Shown here: positions 1-9,160 of the stretch, in pieces
Layout: each line of letters begins with the position of its first letter
How positions within the stretch are numbered: position 1 is the stretch's first letter
DNA from: Flammeovirgaceae bacterium UBA5585
GTDB lineage: Bacteria > Bacteroidota > Bacteroidia > Cytophagales > Cyclobacteriaceae
Assembly (NCBI GenBank): GCA_002425185.1
Contig: DILT01000008.1
Span: 62,001-126,000, forward strand
Reading direction: 5' to 3'
Length of the DNA stretch: 64,000 bases
The notes under the pieces: model-generated
What the model was told of the DNA's origin: nothing
What the model saw: only the letters and a program-made list of their open reading frames with translations
The model's database searches: none
Made by a program: the position numbers and the translations under genes

Positions 1-82
1 GTTTCAACGCATGTGCTAGTTGCTTACCCAACGTACTTTTTCCTGATCCGGGTAATCCTATAAGAAAGATTTTCAAGGGCAT
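1..82 (-). CDS. aroK: Shikimate kinase, N-terminal fragment cut by window edge
   Basis: Shikimate kinase phosphorylates shikimate with ATP in the chorismate pathway (cytosol). Only the first 27 codons are in the window. They read MPLKIFLIGLPGSGKST and then LGKQLAHAL, which is a P-loop (GLPGSGKST, Walker A) directly after a hydrophobic first strand, as in AroK. Its ATG shares one base with the TAA stop of the upstream DoxX gene (TAATG), so the two are translationally coupled. Other small P-loop kinases start similarly. The identification rests on the Walker A form and the Bacteroidota context and is not proven by this fragment. Confidence 0.75.
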   Translation of the reverse strand, partial: MPLKIFLIGLPGSGKSTLGKQLAHALK

Positions 83-1206
83 TATAGTAATTCCAAAACC
101 TCCGCGGCTGATGGTGTGTCGTTATGGTGCCACATTCCCTTTACCGTTCCGTTTACCCATAAGGTTAAGCCTGGGTTTGAACGGATTATCGTTTTTAACA
201 CCGTAGCATCAGCAAAGTAATAGGGAGCAGCCCATTGATGTTCGTGTCGAAACGCCTCCACATCAACCGCTGATGACGAAGTAAGGATGATCGCCTCAGC
301 TTTTCCTTCCAGTTCATTAATGAGGTTGGAAATCTTTTCAGCATGTTTAACCGAGGCATCCTTCACGTTGTACATAACGATTAAAAGTTTTGCACCCTCA
401 AAGGTCTGCTGGGTAAAATTTTCGCCTTCTGCACTTTCCACCCGGTAATCGATAATTTTTGGCCGATCGCCCTGCCGCACCACCTTATCAATACGATCAA
501 CAAATGTATACGTTGAGTCCACCTGGCCTAGTTGGTCCATGGTAAGTTCCTTTCGGGCACCCGCATGCTCATAAATAAAAGTCATTACCACGCTATCGCG
601 TTTGGCATTGGGAGGTAATTTCATTTGCTCGGGAATATTATTCCCGATCTTGTAAGCGCGGAAATCAATAAACGGCAAATGACGGATAGCGTAAATACCC
701 AAAAAGAAACTAATCAGCGTCACACCGGCTATAACCGCATGTCCTTCCCTGGTGCGCAACACCGGATCGTAAACTTTTCGATACCAGAATAAGTGCAAAA
801 TGAACAGCAGCAGAATCAGATCCTTATAGAACGACTCCCATGGTGTTAGCTTTATGGCATCACCAAAGCAACCACAATCGGTAACTTTATTCAAAATAGC
901 TGAATACCCGGTTAAGAAAGTGAAGAAGATGATAAGCGCCAGCAGAACGGTTGTTGTTAAGCGCATCCGGTAGTTGATGAGTACAGCACCACCCAGCACA
1001 ACTTCAAGCACCACCAGTATCAACCCGATGGGCAATGCATATGGAATAAACAGTTGAAAAAACGAACCAAAGTCGGCAGAAAAAACTTCGAAGTATTCCT
1101 CTAGCTTGATTTCCGTACCAACCGGATCATTAAGTTTTATCAGTCCTGAAAAAATAAACAGTCCTCCAACAAAAAAACGTGAGAAGCCATCAATGTATTT
1201 CCTCAT
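82..1206 (-). CDS. DoxX/MauE-type membrane protein with thioredoxin-like C-terminus (BT_3928 family)
   Basis: This 374-residue inner-membrane protein has a DoxX/MauE-like N-terminal half with about four membrane segments (roughly residues 12-150) and a further one near 160-175. The motif DCGCFGD, around residue 111-117, follows the third segment and is the redox-type cysteine pair seen in MauE-like proteins. The C-terminal half (about 180-374) is soluble and resembles the BT_3928 family, whose C-terminus has a thioredoxin-like fold. I see no CxxC in that half, so it is probably not an oxidoreductase by itself. It lies 5 bp after the DUF1599 gene and overlaps aroK by one base, so the three form an operon. 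Its exact role is unknown; a redox or envelope function is inferred. Confidence 0.8.
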   Translation of the reverse strand: MRKYIDGFSRFFVGGLFIFSGLIKLNDPVGTEIKLEEYFEVFSADFGSFFQLFIPYALPIGLILVVLEVVLGGAVLINYRMRLTTTVLLALIIFFTFLTGYSAILNKVTDCGCFGDAIKLTPWESFYKDLILLLFILHLFWYRKVYDPVLRTREGHAVIAGVTLISFFLGIYAIRHLPFIDFRAYKIGNNIPEQMKLPPNAKRDSVVMTFIYEHAGARKELTMDQLGQVDSTYTFVDRIDKVVRQGDRPKIIDYRVESAEGENFTQQTFEGAKLLIVMYNVKDASVKHAEKISNLINELEGKAEAIILTSSSAVDVEAFRHEHQWAAPYYFADATVLKTIIRSNPGLTLWVNGTVKGMWHHNDTPSAAEVLELL

Positions 1207-1211
1207 ATCGC

Positions 1212-1760
1212 TTAGTTATTCTCCTTGAGTTTAATTAAACAAAACACCGCATAATTGATCATATCCTGATAATTGGCCTTCACACCCTCACTTACCAGTG
1301 TTTTACCTTCATTATCTTCAATTTGTTTCACCCTTAACAATTTCATAAGAATAATGTCCGTCATGGATTCCACCCGCATATCGCGCCAGGCTTCGCCATA
1401 ATCATGATTCTTATCCTGCTGAAGATGGAAAGTTTCATCAATAGCCGAAGTATAGAGCGGTTCCACCTCTTCAACGGTTAACTCAGTCTGTGCTGATCCC
1501 TCCAGCTTTAGCTGCAACAATGCAATGACACAATAATTGATGATACCAATGAATTCATCCGAAACAGGATCATCAATTCGTTGGGAGCCCTTTTCCTGTA
1601 TGCTGCGGATGCGTTTGGCTTTGATAAATATCTGATCGGTAATGGCGGGTAATCGAAGTATGCGCCAGGCTGTTCCATAATCTTTTGTCTTCTTGAGGAA
1701 GAGTGCTTTGCAGGTGGCAATCACCTGCTTATATTCGGTGGCAGTTTTTTCGTGTATCAT
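1212..1760 (-). CDS. DUF1599 domain protein (nucleotide-pyrophosphatase-like)
   Basis: The protein has 182 residues and matches the Bacteroidota DUF1599 pattern: two similar halves, each with a KDYG.AWR signature (KKTKDYGTAWRILR near residue 24 and NHDYGEAWRDMR near residue 119). This indicates an internal duplication. DUF1599 is thought to be an all-alpha nucleotide-binding or MazG-like fold, and its function is not established. I chose the ATG at 1760 over the upstream one at 1829 because homologous proteins begin with a short leader before TA.EY. That ATG overlaps the folP start on the other strand by two bases. It is the first gene of a likely operon with the DoxX gene and aroK. Confidence 0.82.
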   Translation of the reverse strand: MIHEKTATEYKQVIATCKALFLKKTKDYGTAWRILRLPAITDQIFIKAKRIRSIQEKGSQRIDDPVSDEFIGIINYCVIALLQLKLEGSAQTELTVEEVEPLYTSAIDETFHLQQDKNHDYGEAWRDMRVESMTDIILMKLLRVKQIEDNEGKTLVSEGVKANYQDMINYAVFCLIKLKENN

Positions 1761-2637
1761 GATTTCAGCGGGGCAAAATACGGCATTTTCAACAAACAAA
1801 ACACTGAACATAGGCGGGCGGCTAATCACCTTACAGACCCCGCTGGTTATGGGCGTGATTAATGTAACACCCGATAGTTTTTATGCGGGCAGCCGGCTAA
1901 TGGATGAAAAAGAAATCTTAAAGCACGCTGAAAAAGTGTTGACCGAGGGTGCCTCCATACTTGATGTTGGGGGCTACTCCTCACGCCCTGGAGCTGAAAA
2001 TATTTCGGAGCAGGAAGAAGAACATCGTGTGTTAAGTGCTTTACAAGGCATCAAGAAAAGATTTCCTGAAGCCATTCTATCCATTGATACCTTTCGATCA
2101 GGCATTGCCCGAAAGGCTGTTTTGCTGGGTGCTGATATGATCAATGACATTTCGGGTGGCGATCTCGATGCGGACATGTTCAACACGGTGGCTCAACTTC
2201 AGGTACCGTATTGTTGCATGCACATGAAGGGTAACCCGGAAACCATGAACAACCTGACACAGTATTCAAACCTGATGCATGAAATTATCACCTACTTTCA
2301 TCAAAAAGTAGCTGCTTTACAGCAAGCCGGAGTAAAGGATAGTATCATTGATCCCGGATTTGGATTTGCCAAAACTGTTGAGCAGAATTTTCAACTGATG
2401 AATAACCTTCATGCGCTGAAGATTTTGGAGAAACCGCTAATGGTTGGCATCTCGCGAAAATCGATGATCTGGAAGACCTTGCAATCAACTCCTGAACACG
2501 CCCTTAACGGAACAACAGCATTGAATATGGTTGCCTTAATGAAAGGCGCATCCATTCTTCGTGTGCATGATGTGAAGGAAGCTGCTGAAGCGGTGAAACT
2601 TTTTACGCACCTCACCCAAGCTGACGGCAGAGTTTAG
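1759..2637 (+). CDS. folP: Dihydropteroate synthase
   Basis: FolP condenses p-aminobenzoate with dihydropterin pyrophosphate to make dihydropteroate (folate pathway, cytosol). Visible TIM-barrel signatures include VMGVINVTPDSF, DVGGYSSRPGAE, IDPGFGFAKT, VGISRKSMI and GTTALN, in the family order. From the ATG at 1759 the protein has 292 residues. This start keeps FSTNKTLN..G.LI, a leader common in Bacteroidota FolP; a longer reading from 1693 would run deep into the opposing gene. The start codon overlaps that of the divergent DUF1599 gene, so the promoter must lie inside DUF1599 coding sequence. cdaA follows after 13 bp, probably in the same transcript. Confidence 0.96.
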   Translation: MISAGQNTAFSTNKTLNIGGRLITLQTPLVMGVINVTPDSFYAGSRLMDEKEILKHAEKVLTEGASILDVGGYSSRPGAENISEQEEEHRVLSALQGIKKRFPEAILSIDTFRSGIARKAVLLGADMINDISGGDLDADMFNTVAQLQVPYCCMHMKGNPETMNNLTQYSNLMHEIITYFHQKVAALQQAGVKDSIIDPGFGFAKTVEQNFQLMNNLHALKILEKPLMVGISRKSMIWKTLQSTPEHALNGTTALNMVALMKGASILRVHDVKEAAEAVKLFTHLTQADGRV

Positions 2638-2650
2638 TACCTTTACACCA

Positions 2651-3514
2651 ATGATCCTTCTCTTTAAAATAGGCTTTCTGGATGTTACGTGGGTTGATCT
2701 GGTGGATATTGGCCTGGTCAGTATTTTATTGTACCAGGTTTACAAACTGATTCGGGGAAGTATTGCCGTAAATATATTTTTAGGCATACTCGCCCTCTAC
2801 CTTATTTACCTGATCGTTCGTGCAGCCCAAATGGAATTACTGGCCACCATACTAGGCCAGTTTATGGGTGTGGGTGTGCTGGCCATGATAATTTTGTTTC
2901 AACCGGAAATCCGCAAGTTTCTATTAGTGATCGGACGAGGTACTGAATTCCGTGATAATTTTTTAAAATCCCTTACCAACTGGCGGGGTGAATACAACGA
3001 TGAAACGGATGTACACCAAATCATGGAAGCCTGTAAAACACTTAAGGGCACAAAAACCGGGGCGCTAATTGTTTTTTCACGCGACACGGCTCTAAAATTT
3101 TATGCCGAAACCGGTGATCCGCTGGACGCAGAAATAACAAAGTCGCTTATAATTTCCATCTTCAACAAAACCAGTCCGCTGCATGATGGCGCCATTATTG
3201 TCCACAAAGGCCGCGTAAAGGCCGCGCGATGTGTGCTTCCCGTTAGCGAAAATGACCATCTGCCTGCTCACTTTGGCATGCGTCATCGTGCTGCTGTAGG
3301 CATGTCGGAAAGCACGGATACCCTGGTACTGGCCATATCGGAAGAAACCGGCAGATTAATATTAGCCAGAAACGGAAAATTTCTGCGGGCCTTAAAATTA
3401 AAACAGGTAGAAGAGAAAATTCTCGCCTACCTGCATAATACAGAGCCTACAAATTGGGAAGAAACAGCGCCTGAAGTTGAACCCGGCACAGTTAAAAATG
3501 GTGTTAAGGCCTGA
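2651..3514 (+). CDS. cdaA: Diadenylate cyclase CdaA (c-di-AMP synthase)
   Basis: CdaA makes cyclic di-AMP from two ATP at the inner membrane. The 287 residues show three membrane helices (about 15-90) followed by the DisA_N catalytic domain (about 110-250). The catalytic DGA motif is at 179-181 inside SPLHDGAIIV, and the second signature RHRAAVGMSE begins at 211. Length and layout are those of CdaA and not DisA. It follows folP by 13 bp, a pairing known in Bacteroidota. No cdaR-like regulator lies next to it. The gene ends 9 bp before the convergent BNR gene, with no obvious terminator hairpin between them. Confidence 0.96.
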   Translation: MILLFKIGFLDVTWVDLVDIGLVSILLYQVYKLIRGSIAVNIFLGILALYLIYLIVRAAQMELLATILGQFMGVGVLAMIILFQPEIRKFLLVIGRGTEFRDNFLKSLTNWRGEYNDETDVHQIMEACKTLKGTKTGALIVFSRDTALKFYAETGDPLDAEITKSLIISIFNKTSPLHDGAIIVHKGRVKAARCVLPVSENDHLPAHFGMRHRAAVGMSESTDTLVLAISEETGRLILARNGKFLRALKLKQVEEKILAYLHNTEPTNWEETAPEVEPGTVKNGVKA

Positions 3515-3523
3515 GCACTGAAA

Positions 3524-6500
3524 TCAATTTTTCCAAACTGCACCCACACCCGCATCCCACAATTGCTTGTTAATTGCAGGAATATCTTTTTCTAAAATTT
3601 CGCGTATGCGCGTATGAAGCACCGTCCACTCCCTGGTGAGTTCATTTAATCGATCTAACGAAGGTTTATTTACTTTAGGAATAGTGCTTTCCGTATGATT
3701 GATCAGAAAGAGGTATTCAGCGGTAAATTTGTTCGGAAAGTTTTCTACATCATCGTACGCTTTTGATTTGCGCTGTACCATGTCCTCGTCCCACTGCTTC
3801 ATGCGCTGAACCAACGCTTGTCCACTTGTTCTAATAGCTTTATACTTTTCTTCTGAAGGAAGGGTGTTGAGAAGTTGCTCAAGCTGCTGACGCTTATCGT
3901 GCACTGAATTTACCAGGTTATGCATCAGCGTAAGTTCTGTTTCCATTTTACTCATTACCGTATGATACTCCTGATAGTTTCTGGCATCGGTTTCATAGAG
4001 TGGATTAGGCAAAATTTCAAAAGAAGTACTCAACTCGCGATCACCCGACTTTAAAACAACGGTATATTTTCCCGGTGATGCTTTATGTCCGCGGTAACTT
4101 GCTTCAATATAAACACCGGTTACACCGGGCATAGTCGGGTAACGCAGATTCCACACAAACCGATTAAGCCCTTTTGCTTTCGGTAAAACTGGTTCAGGTG
4201 ATGGGCCCCCATCGTAGGTAACAAAGGTGGTGTCGGCCACTGAACTAAATTGACGAACTACATTACCGGAAGCATCTTTAATAGTAATTGAAATGTGATC
4301 TTCCTTCTTCAATTCCGGTAACTGATAATAGATCACGCTGCCCGTTGCAGGGTTTACTCCCCTATAAGGATGCGAACCATTAAATTCTGATGTTGAACTA
4401 TCCAACTCACTTGAGCCTGTAACCAGAATTACATTTTCAGGCTGAAAAAGTGAGAAGCTCGTGGTTTCATTTTTAAACTGACGCACCAAACCCAAATCAT
4501 CCAATATCCAGAATGAACGACCGGATGTTGATGCAATAAGATCGCCTTGGTGAATTTTAAGATCGGTTATGGGTGTTACCGGTAAATTCAATTGAAAAGA
4601 TTGCCACGCCACACCGCCATTAAAAGAAATGTAAACTCCCGTTTCTGTTCCGGCAAAAAGTAAATCCTTTCGTATATCATCTTCGCGTACTACGCGGGTA
4701 AATGCACCTTGCGGAATTCCCCTGGTTATGTTGGTCCATGTTTTTCCATAGTCGGTTGTTTTGTATAGCGCAGGTGTATGATCATTAAACTTATAGCGCG
4801 TAGTGGCGATATAGACTGTAGCCGGATCATGCGGGGAAACATCAATGGCGTTGATCAGGCACTCTTGCAAACCAACAGGCGTAACATTTTTCCAGGTGGC
4901 TCCGCCATCACGGGTAAGCTGTACAAGGCCATCATCGCTACCCGTCCAGATAACTCCTTTTTCATGAGGGGATTCAATCACATAACTCAACGTTCCATAA
5001 TTCTCCGCACCAACCGCTTCGTTGGTGTATGGCCCTCCACCTTTGCCTTGTTTTTCTTTTTCGTTACGTGTTAAATCAGGCGAAACTTCCGTCCAGGTTT
5101 TACCCATATCGGTGGTCTTCAATAATACCTGTGCACCATGATAAAAAGCATTTGGTTCATGCTTCGACCAGATGATGGGCGCGTTCCAGTTGAAGCGGTA
5201 TTTCATATCTTTTGAATCACGCCCCAGGTATTGAATTGGAGCTGCCATTATGTTGGTGCCTGCTTTTGCTTTTGAATCCAGTACCTCAATGGTACCCAGG
5301 TAGCTGCCTCCTAATACATACCGTGGGTCATCCGGATTAAACGCAAGAAAAGCACTTTCGCCTCCGGCTGATGGCGCCCAACTTTTGGCAGAAATTCCAC
5401 TGCTACCAAATTCACGGTGAGCAATAACTACTGAGGTGTTGTCTTGCTGACCGGCATAGATTCTGTACGGAAACTCGTTATCGACATTGATGCGGTAAAG
5501 TTGTGCGGTGGGCATATTACTTTGAGTTGACCAGGTTTTACCTGCGTTAAGTGTAATGGAGGCACCTCCATCATCGGCCATCACCATATTTTTAGGATTG
5601 TTCGGATTAATCCATAAATCGTGATAGTCTCCATGCGCACCCTCAATATTTTCCCAGGTTTTTCCACCATCGATGGACCGCAATGCCGGAGCACTCAATA
5701 CATATACGGTATGCTCATCCTGCGGATCAACAAACACCTCAATGTAATACCAGGCACGCTGAACCAGACGGTGATCATCACTAACACGTGTCCAGTTCTT
5801 TCCGGCATTCTCTGAAACAAACAAACCACCTTGCTCCTTATCGGAATCACTTTCTACGAGTGCATAAACTTTTTCGGAATTGGAACGGCTTACCGCTACG
5901 GCCATCTTACCCAGTTCTTTAGGCAAACCATTCTGAATTTTTTCCCAGGTTGCTCCCGCATCATTCGATTTATATAAGCCGCTTCCGCTGCCACCACTAA
6001 TCACCTTCCATGGTAATCGGCCATATTCATTCATAGCGGCATACAATACTTGCGGATTGTTGTAGTCCATAGAAAGCTCTACGCATCCACTTTTATCATC
6101 TACATATAAAACTTTTTTCCAGGTTGTTCCGCCATCCACAGATTTATAAACCCCACGTTCTGGTGTTTTTCCATATAAGGCGCCTTGCGCGGCTACATAA
6201 ACAATGTTCGGATCGCGCGGGTGAATGACAATGCGTGAAATATGTTGGGTTTGCTCAAGGCCTAACTTCTTCCACGTTTTTCCGGCATCCGTTGACTTAT
6301 AAACACCATCGCCATGATGCGTCATAACACCACGAACGGCATGTTCGCCCATACCTACGTAAACTGTATTGGGCTCGCTCTCCGAAACGGCAATAGCGCC
6401 TACCGAACCTGTGGTGAAATAACCATCCGAAATATTTCTCCAGGTATTCCCCATATCATCGGTTTTCCAAACACCCCCACCGGTAGTGCCCATATAATAG

Positions 6501-6706
6501 GTGCTGATGTCACCCACTACCCCGCTGGCTGTAACTGAACGTCCACCCCGGAAAGGCCCGATGCTCCTCCATTTTACTGAACTATAATAAGCATTAAGAT
6601 CAATTGAATTTACAACAGCAGCAGGTTGTTGACTTTTGGTGGTCCGTTGGGCACATGCTGTAATTGCTATACCGAGTGCTGTAACGGCAAGGAGAAAATT
6701 CTTCAT
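3524..6706 (-). CDS. Exported BNR/VPS10-like repeat protein
   Basis: A large exported protein of 1060 residues. It contains many Asp-box (BNR) repeats of the form S.DGG.TW or S.D.GKTW, for example KSTDAGKTW, KSVDGGTTW and TRDGGATW, spread over about residues 40-740. They predict one or more seven-bladed beta-propellers of the sortilin/VPS10 or glycosyl-hydrolase-74-like type. The C-terminal part (about 780-1060) is a separate domain with a predicted helical end. I chose the ATG at 6706 because it gives a clean signal sequence ending in ITAC, a possible lipobox, so it may be a lipoprotein. The substrate is unknown. Such proteins are often annotated as glycosyl hydrolases without proof. It stands alone, convergent with cdaA. 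Confidence 0.85.
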   Translation of the reverse strand: MKNFLLAVTALGIAITACAQRTTKSQQPAAVVNSIDLNAYYSSVKWRSIGPFRGGRSVTASGVVGDISTYYMGTTGGGVWKTDDMGNTWRNISDGYFTTGSVGAIAVSESEPNTVYVGMGEHAVRGVMTHHGDGVYKSTDAGKTWKKLGLEQTQHISRIVIHPRDPNIVYVAAQGALYGKTPERGVYKSVDGGTTWKKVLYVDDKSGCVELSMDYNNPQVLYAAMNEYGRLPWKVISGGSGSGLYKSNDAGATWEKIQNGLPKELGKMAVAVSRSNSEKVYALVESDSDKEQGGLFVSENAGKNWTRVSDDHRLVQRAWYYIEVFVDPQDEHTVYVLSAPALRSIDGGKTWENIEGAHGDYHDLWINPNNPKNMVMADDGGASITLNAGKTWSTQSNMPTAQLYRINVDNEFPYRIYAGQQDNTSVVIAHREFGSSGISAKSWAPSAGGESAFLAFNPDDPRYVLGGSYLGTIEVLDSKAKAGTNIMAAPIQYLGRDSKDMKYRFNWNAPIIWSKHEPNAFYHGAQVLLKTTDMGKTWTEVSPDLTRNEKEKQGKGGGPYTNEAVGAENYGTLSYVIESPHEKGVIWTGSDDGLVQLTRDGGATWKNVTPVGLQECLINAIDVSPHDPATVYIATTRYKFNDHTPALYKTTDYGKTWTNITRGIPQGAFTRVVREDDIRKDLLFAGTETGVYISFNGGVAWQSFQLNLPVTPITDLKIHQGDLIASTSGRSFWILDDLGLVRQFKNETTSFSLFQPENVILVTGSSELDSSTSEFNGSHPYRGVNPATGSVIYYQLPELKKEDHISITIKDASGNVVRQFSSVADTTFVTYDGGPSPEPVLPKAKGLNRFVWNLRYPTMPGVTGVYIEASYRGHKASPGKYTVVLKSGDRELSTSFEILPNPLYETDARNYQEYHTVMSKMETELTLMHNLVNSVHDKRQQLEQLLNTLPSEEKYKAIRTSGQALVQRMKQWDEDMVQRKSKAYDDVENFPNKFTAEYLFLINHTESTIPKVNKPSLDRLNELTREWTVLHTRIREILEKDIPAINKQLWDAGVGAVWKN

Positions 6707-6814
6707 GAATGAATTTGGTTTAGGTGATGAAATATAGAAATTAAACTGCAAACAGGTTTCTACTATTTCATAAGCAATCCAATCATGAAGATGGAAGGCA
6801 AAAATGGCAGGTAA

Positions 6815-8011
6815 CTACTTCAGTACACCCAACTCCTTTCCAATTTCAGTGAATGCCTGAATGGCCTTTTCCAGATGATGCCTTTCATGGGCTGCTGAAA
6901 TCTGTACACGAATTCTTGCCTTTCCTTTTGGCACCACCGGAAAGAAAAATCCGATAACATAGATTCCTTTATCAAGAAGTTTTTCGGCAAACTGTTGGGC
7001 CAATGGAGCCTCGTATAACATTATAGGAACAATGGGATGTTCACCGGGTTTGATATCGAAGCCGGCTTTGGTCATCTCACTTCTGAAGTATTTTGTATTC
7101 TGCTCCAATTTATCGCGCAACGCAGTAGTTTCAGAAAGCATATTAAACACTTCGATGGAAGCACCCACAATGGAGGGTGCAAGCGTGTTGGAGAATAAAT
7201 ACGGACGTGACCGCTGACGCAGCAATTCGATGATTTCCTTTTTACCTGAAGTAAACCCTCCGGAAGCCCCACCAAGCGCTTTGCCTAATGTTCCGGTAAT
7301 AATGTCTACCCGATCGGTTACACCACAATATTCCGGCACGCCTCTTCCGGTTTTACCTAAAAAACCTGTTGCATGACATTCATCGGTCATCACCAGGGCT
7401 TCATACTTCTCGGCCAGATCACAAATTAAATCTAAACGGGCAATGGTACCGTCCATGGAGAAGGCGCCATCGGTGACAATAAGTATTTGGCGCGCACCGG
7501 CTGCCTTTGCATCCTGCAGTTGCTTTTCCAAATCATTCATGTCGTTATGCGTGTAGCGGTAACGCATGGCTTTACATAACCGCACGCCATCAATAATCGA
7601 AGCGTGATTTAACTCATCGGAAATAATGGCATCCTCAGCCCCGAGCAACGGTTCAAATACTCCCCCGTTGGCATCAAAAGCTGCAGCATAGAGAATGGTG
7701 TCTTCCATACCGAGAAATTCAGAAATCTTTTTTTCCAATTCCTTATGGATGTCTTGCGTACCGCATATGAATCTAACCGAAGACATACCAAAGCCATGCG
7801 TATCAATGGCACGCTTGGCGGCTTCAATTACCCTGGGGTGCGAAGAGAGTCCCAGGTAATTGTTCGCACAAAAGTTGATAACCTCTTTTCCACCCTCAAT
7901 TTTTATATCGGCCCCTTGCGGGGAAATAATGATGCGCTCTTTTTTGAACAGCCCTGCTTCTTTAATGGAAGCAAGTTCTTTTTCCAGTACGGGTTTCAGC
8001 TTTTTATACAT
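6815..8011 (-). CDS. kbl: Glycine C-acetyltransferase (2-amino-3-ketobutyrate CoA ligase)
   Basis: Kbl is a cytosolic PLP enzyme that cleaves 2-amino-3-ketobutyrate with CoA into glycine and acetyl-CoA, the second step of threonine degradation. The 398 residues match the alpha-oxoamine synthase family in length. Visible features are FCANNYLGL near residue 46, the MTDECHATGFLG segment that holds the PLP-contacting Asp and His, and the PLP-lysine motif TGTLGKALGG near 240. Related enzymes are KBL-like synthases such as BioF and SPT. The divergent threonine dehydrogenase next door makes Kbl the best call. The 184 bp between the two genes carries a pair of REP-like hairpins. Confidence 0.95.
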   Translation of the reverse strand: MYKKLKPVLEKELASIKEAGLFKKERIIISPQGADIKIEGGKEVINFCANNYLGLSSHPRVIEAAKRAIDTHGFGMSSVRFICGTQDIHKELEKKISEFLGMEDTILYAAAFDANGGVFEPLLGAEDAIISDELNHASIIDGVRLCKAMRYRYTHNDMNDLEKQLQDAKAAGARQILIVTDGAFSMDGTIARLDLICDLAEKYEALVMTDECHATGFLGKTGRGVPEYCGVTDRVDIITGTLGKALGGASGGFTSGKKEIIELLRQRSRPYLFSNTLAPSIVGASIEVFNMLSETTALRDKLEQNTKYFRSEMTKAGFDIKPGEHPIVPIMLYEAPLAQQFAEKLLDKGIYVIGFFFPVVPKGKARIRVQISAAHERHHLEKAIQAFTEIGKELGVLK

Positions 8012-8028
8012 AAATAAAAGTACAATTG

Positions 8029-8092
8029 TCAGCCTGAGCCTGTCGAAGGCTGATGTTCGGTAATGAGTCAGGTTTCGACAGGCTCCACCTGA
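8029..8092. repeat. Paired REP-like hairpins between kbl and tdh
   Basis: Two short palindromes stand back to back: 8029-8053 (arms TCAGCCT and AGGCTGA) and 8068-8092 (arms TCAGGT and ACCTGA). Their loops hold the same core, GCCTGTCGAA, in opposite orientations. This is the arrangement of a REP pair (BIME-like). The second hairpin has a relative at 58094-58159 and a degenerate one near 42770. The pair may act as a structural or transcript-end element for the divergent genes. No REP-type transposase is in the window. Confidence 0.7.
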
Positions 8093-8195
8093 CAGTAGTT
8101 ATGAGGCCGCAAAGTTAATCGCTTCCACGAAAACTGAGCCTAACATCCGGTAGTAAAAAGCCAAAATTCTTTAACTTTCGGCCCCAATCAATACC

Positions 8196-9155
8196 ATGAA
8201 GAAGCACAAGATTTTAATAATAGGCGCAGGCGGGCAACTGGGTTCAGAATTGACACAAGGCCTTTGGAGCTTGTATGGAAAAGAAAATGTAATTGCTACC
8301 GATATAAAGGATCCGCAGGGAATTTTAAGTCAGGGGAATTTTGAAATTCTGGACGTTCTTAAACAAAAGAACCTATTCGATTTTATCAAGAAAAACGAAA
8401 TCACCCAGGTATATCATTTAGCGGCAGTACTTTCAGCCACAGGTGAGAAAAATCCAAAATTTGCGTGGCACTTAAACATGGATGGATTAGTACATGTGCT
8501 GGATGCAGCCATTGAATTTAAACTTGACCGGGTGTATTGGCCAAGCTCTATTGCAGCTTTCGGCCCGACAACACCAAAACAAAATACACCACAGGATACT
8601 ATTATGGATCCAACCACCATATACGGCATTAGCAAGCAAGCCGGTGAACGTTGGTGCGAATGGTATTTCAGAAACAAGGGCGTTGATGTACGCAGTTTGC
8701 GCTACCCGGGATTGATCGGCTACAAAACAAAACCCGGTGGCGGTACCACCGATTATGCCGTTGACATTTTCTTTAAAGCACTTACCAATAAAAAATTTGA
8801 ATGCTTCCTTAAGGAAAATACCTACCTGCCCATGATGTACATGGACGATGCAGTGAAAGCCACACTTGATTTAATGGAGGCTCCAGCTGATAAAATAAAG
8901 ATTCGTTCAAGCTACAACATTTCAGCAATGAGTTTTTCTCCGGCTGAAATTGCAGCTGAAATTAGAAAGCACATTCCAGACTTTACGATTTCCTACAACC
9001 CCGATTTCAGACAAGGCATTGCTGAAAGCTGGCCACAATCTATTGATGACGCTGCCGCCCGCAAAGACTGGGGGTGGAAACATCAATTTGGACTAAAAGA
9101 AATGACGGAAGAGATCTTAACAAAACTTCCGGAGCTTTTAGCCCAGGAAGCTTGA
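8196..9155 (+). CDS. tdh: L-threonine 3-dehydrogenase, short-chain (SDR) type
   Basis: The enzyme oxidises L-threonine to 2-amino-3-ketobutyrate with NAD+ in the cytosol. The 319 residues form an extended SDR/epimerase fold, with a Rossmann motif GAGGQLGSEL at residues 10-19 and the catalytic YGISK (Tyr and Lys of YxxxK) near residue 143. SDR-type threonine dehydrogenases are known from Cytophaga and Flavobacterium relatives, and the gene is divergent from kbl, which uses its product. A generic UDP-sugar epimerase is the alternative, but the neighbour makes it less likely. A weak -7-like TAACTTTC lies upstream. It ends 5 bp before the convergent T9SS cargo gene. Confidence 0.9.
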   Translation: MKKHKILIIGAGGQLGSELTQGLWSLYGKENVIATDIKDPQGILSQGNFEILDVLKQKNLFDFIKKNEITQVYHLAAVLSATGEKNPKFAWHLNMDGLVHVLDAAIEFKLDRVYWPSSIAAFGPTTPKQNTPQDTIMDPTTIYGISKQAGERWCEWYFRNKGVDVRSLRYPGLIGYKTKPGGGTTDYAVDIFFKALTNKKFECFLKENTYLPMMYMDDAVKATLDLMEAPADKIKIRSSYNISAMSFSPAEIAAEIRKHIPDFTISYNPDFRQGIAESWPQSIDDAAARKDWGWKHQFGLKEMTEEILTKLPELLAQEA

Positions 9156-9160
9156 TCGCT

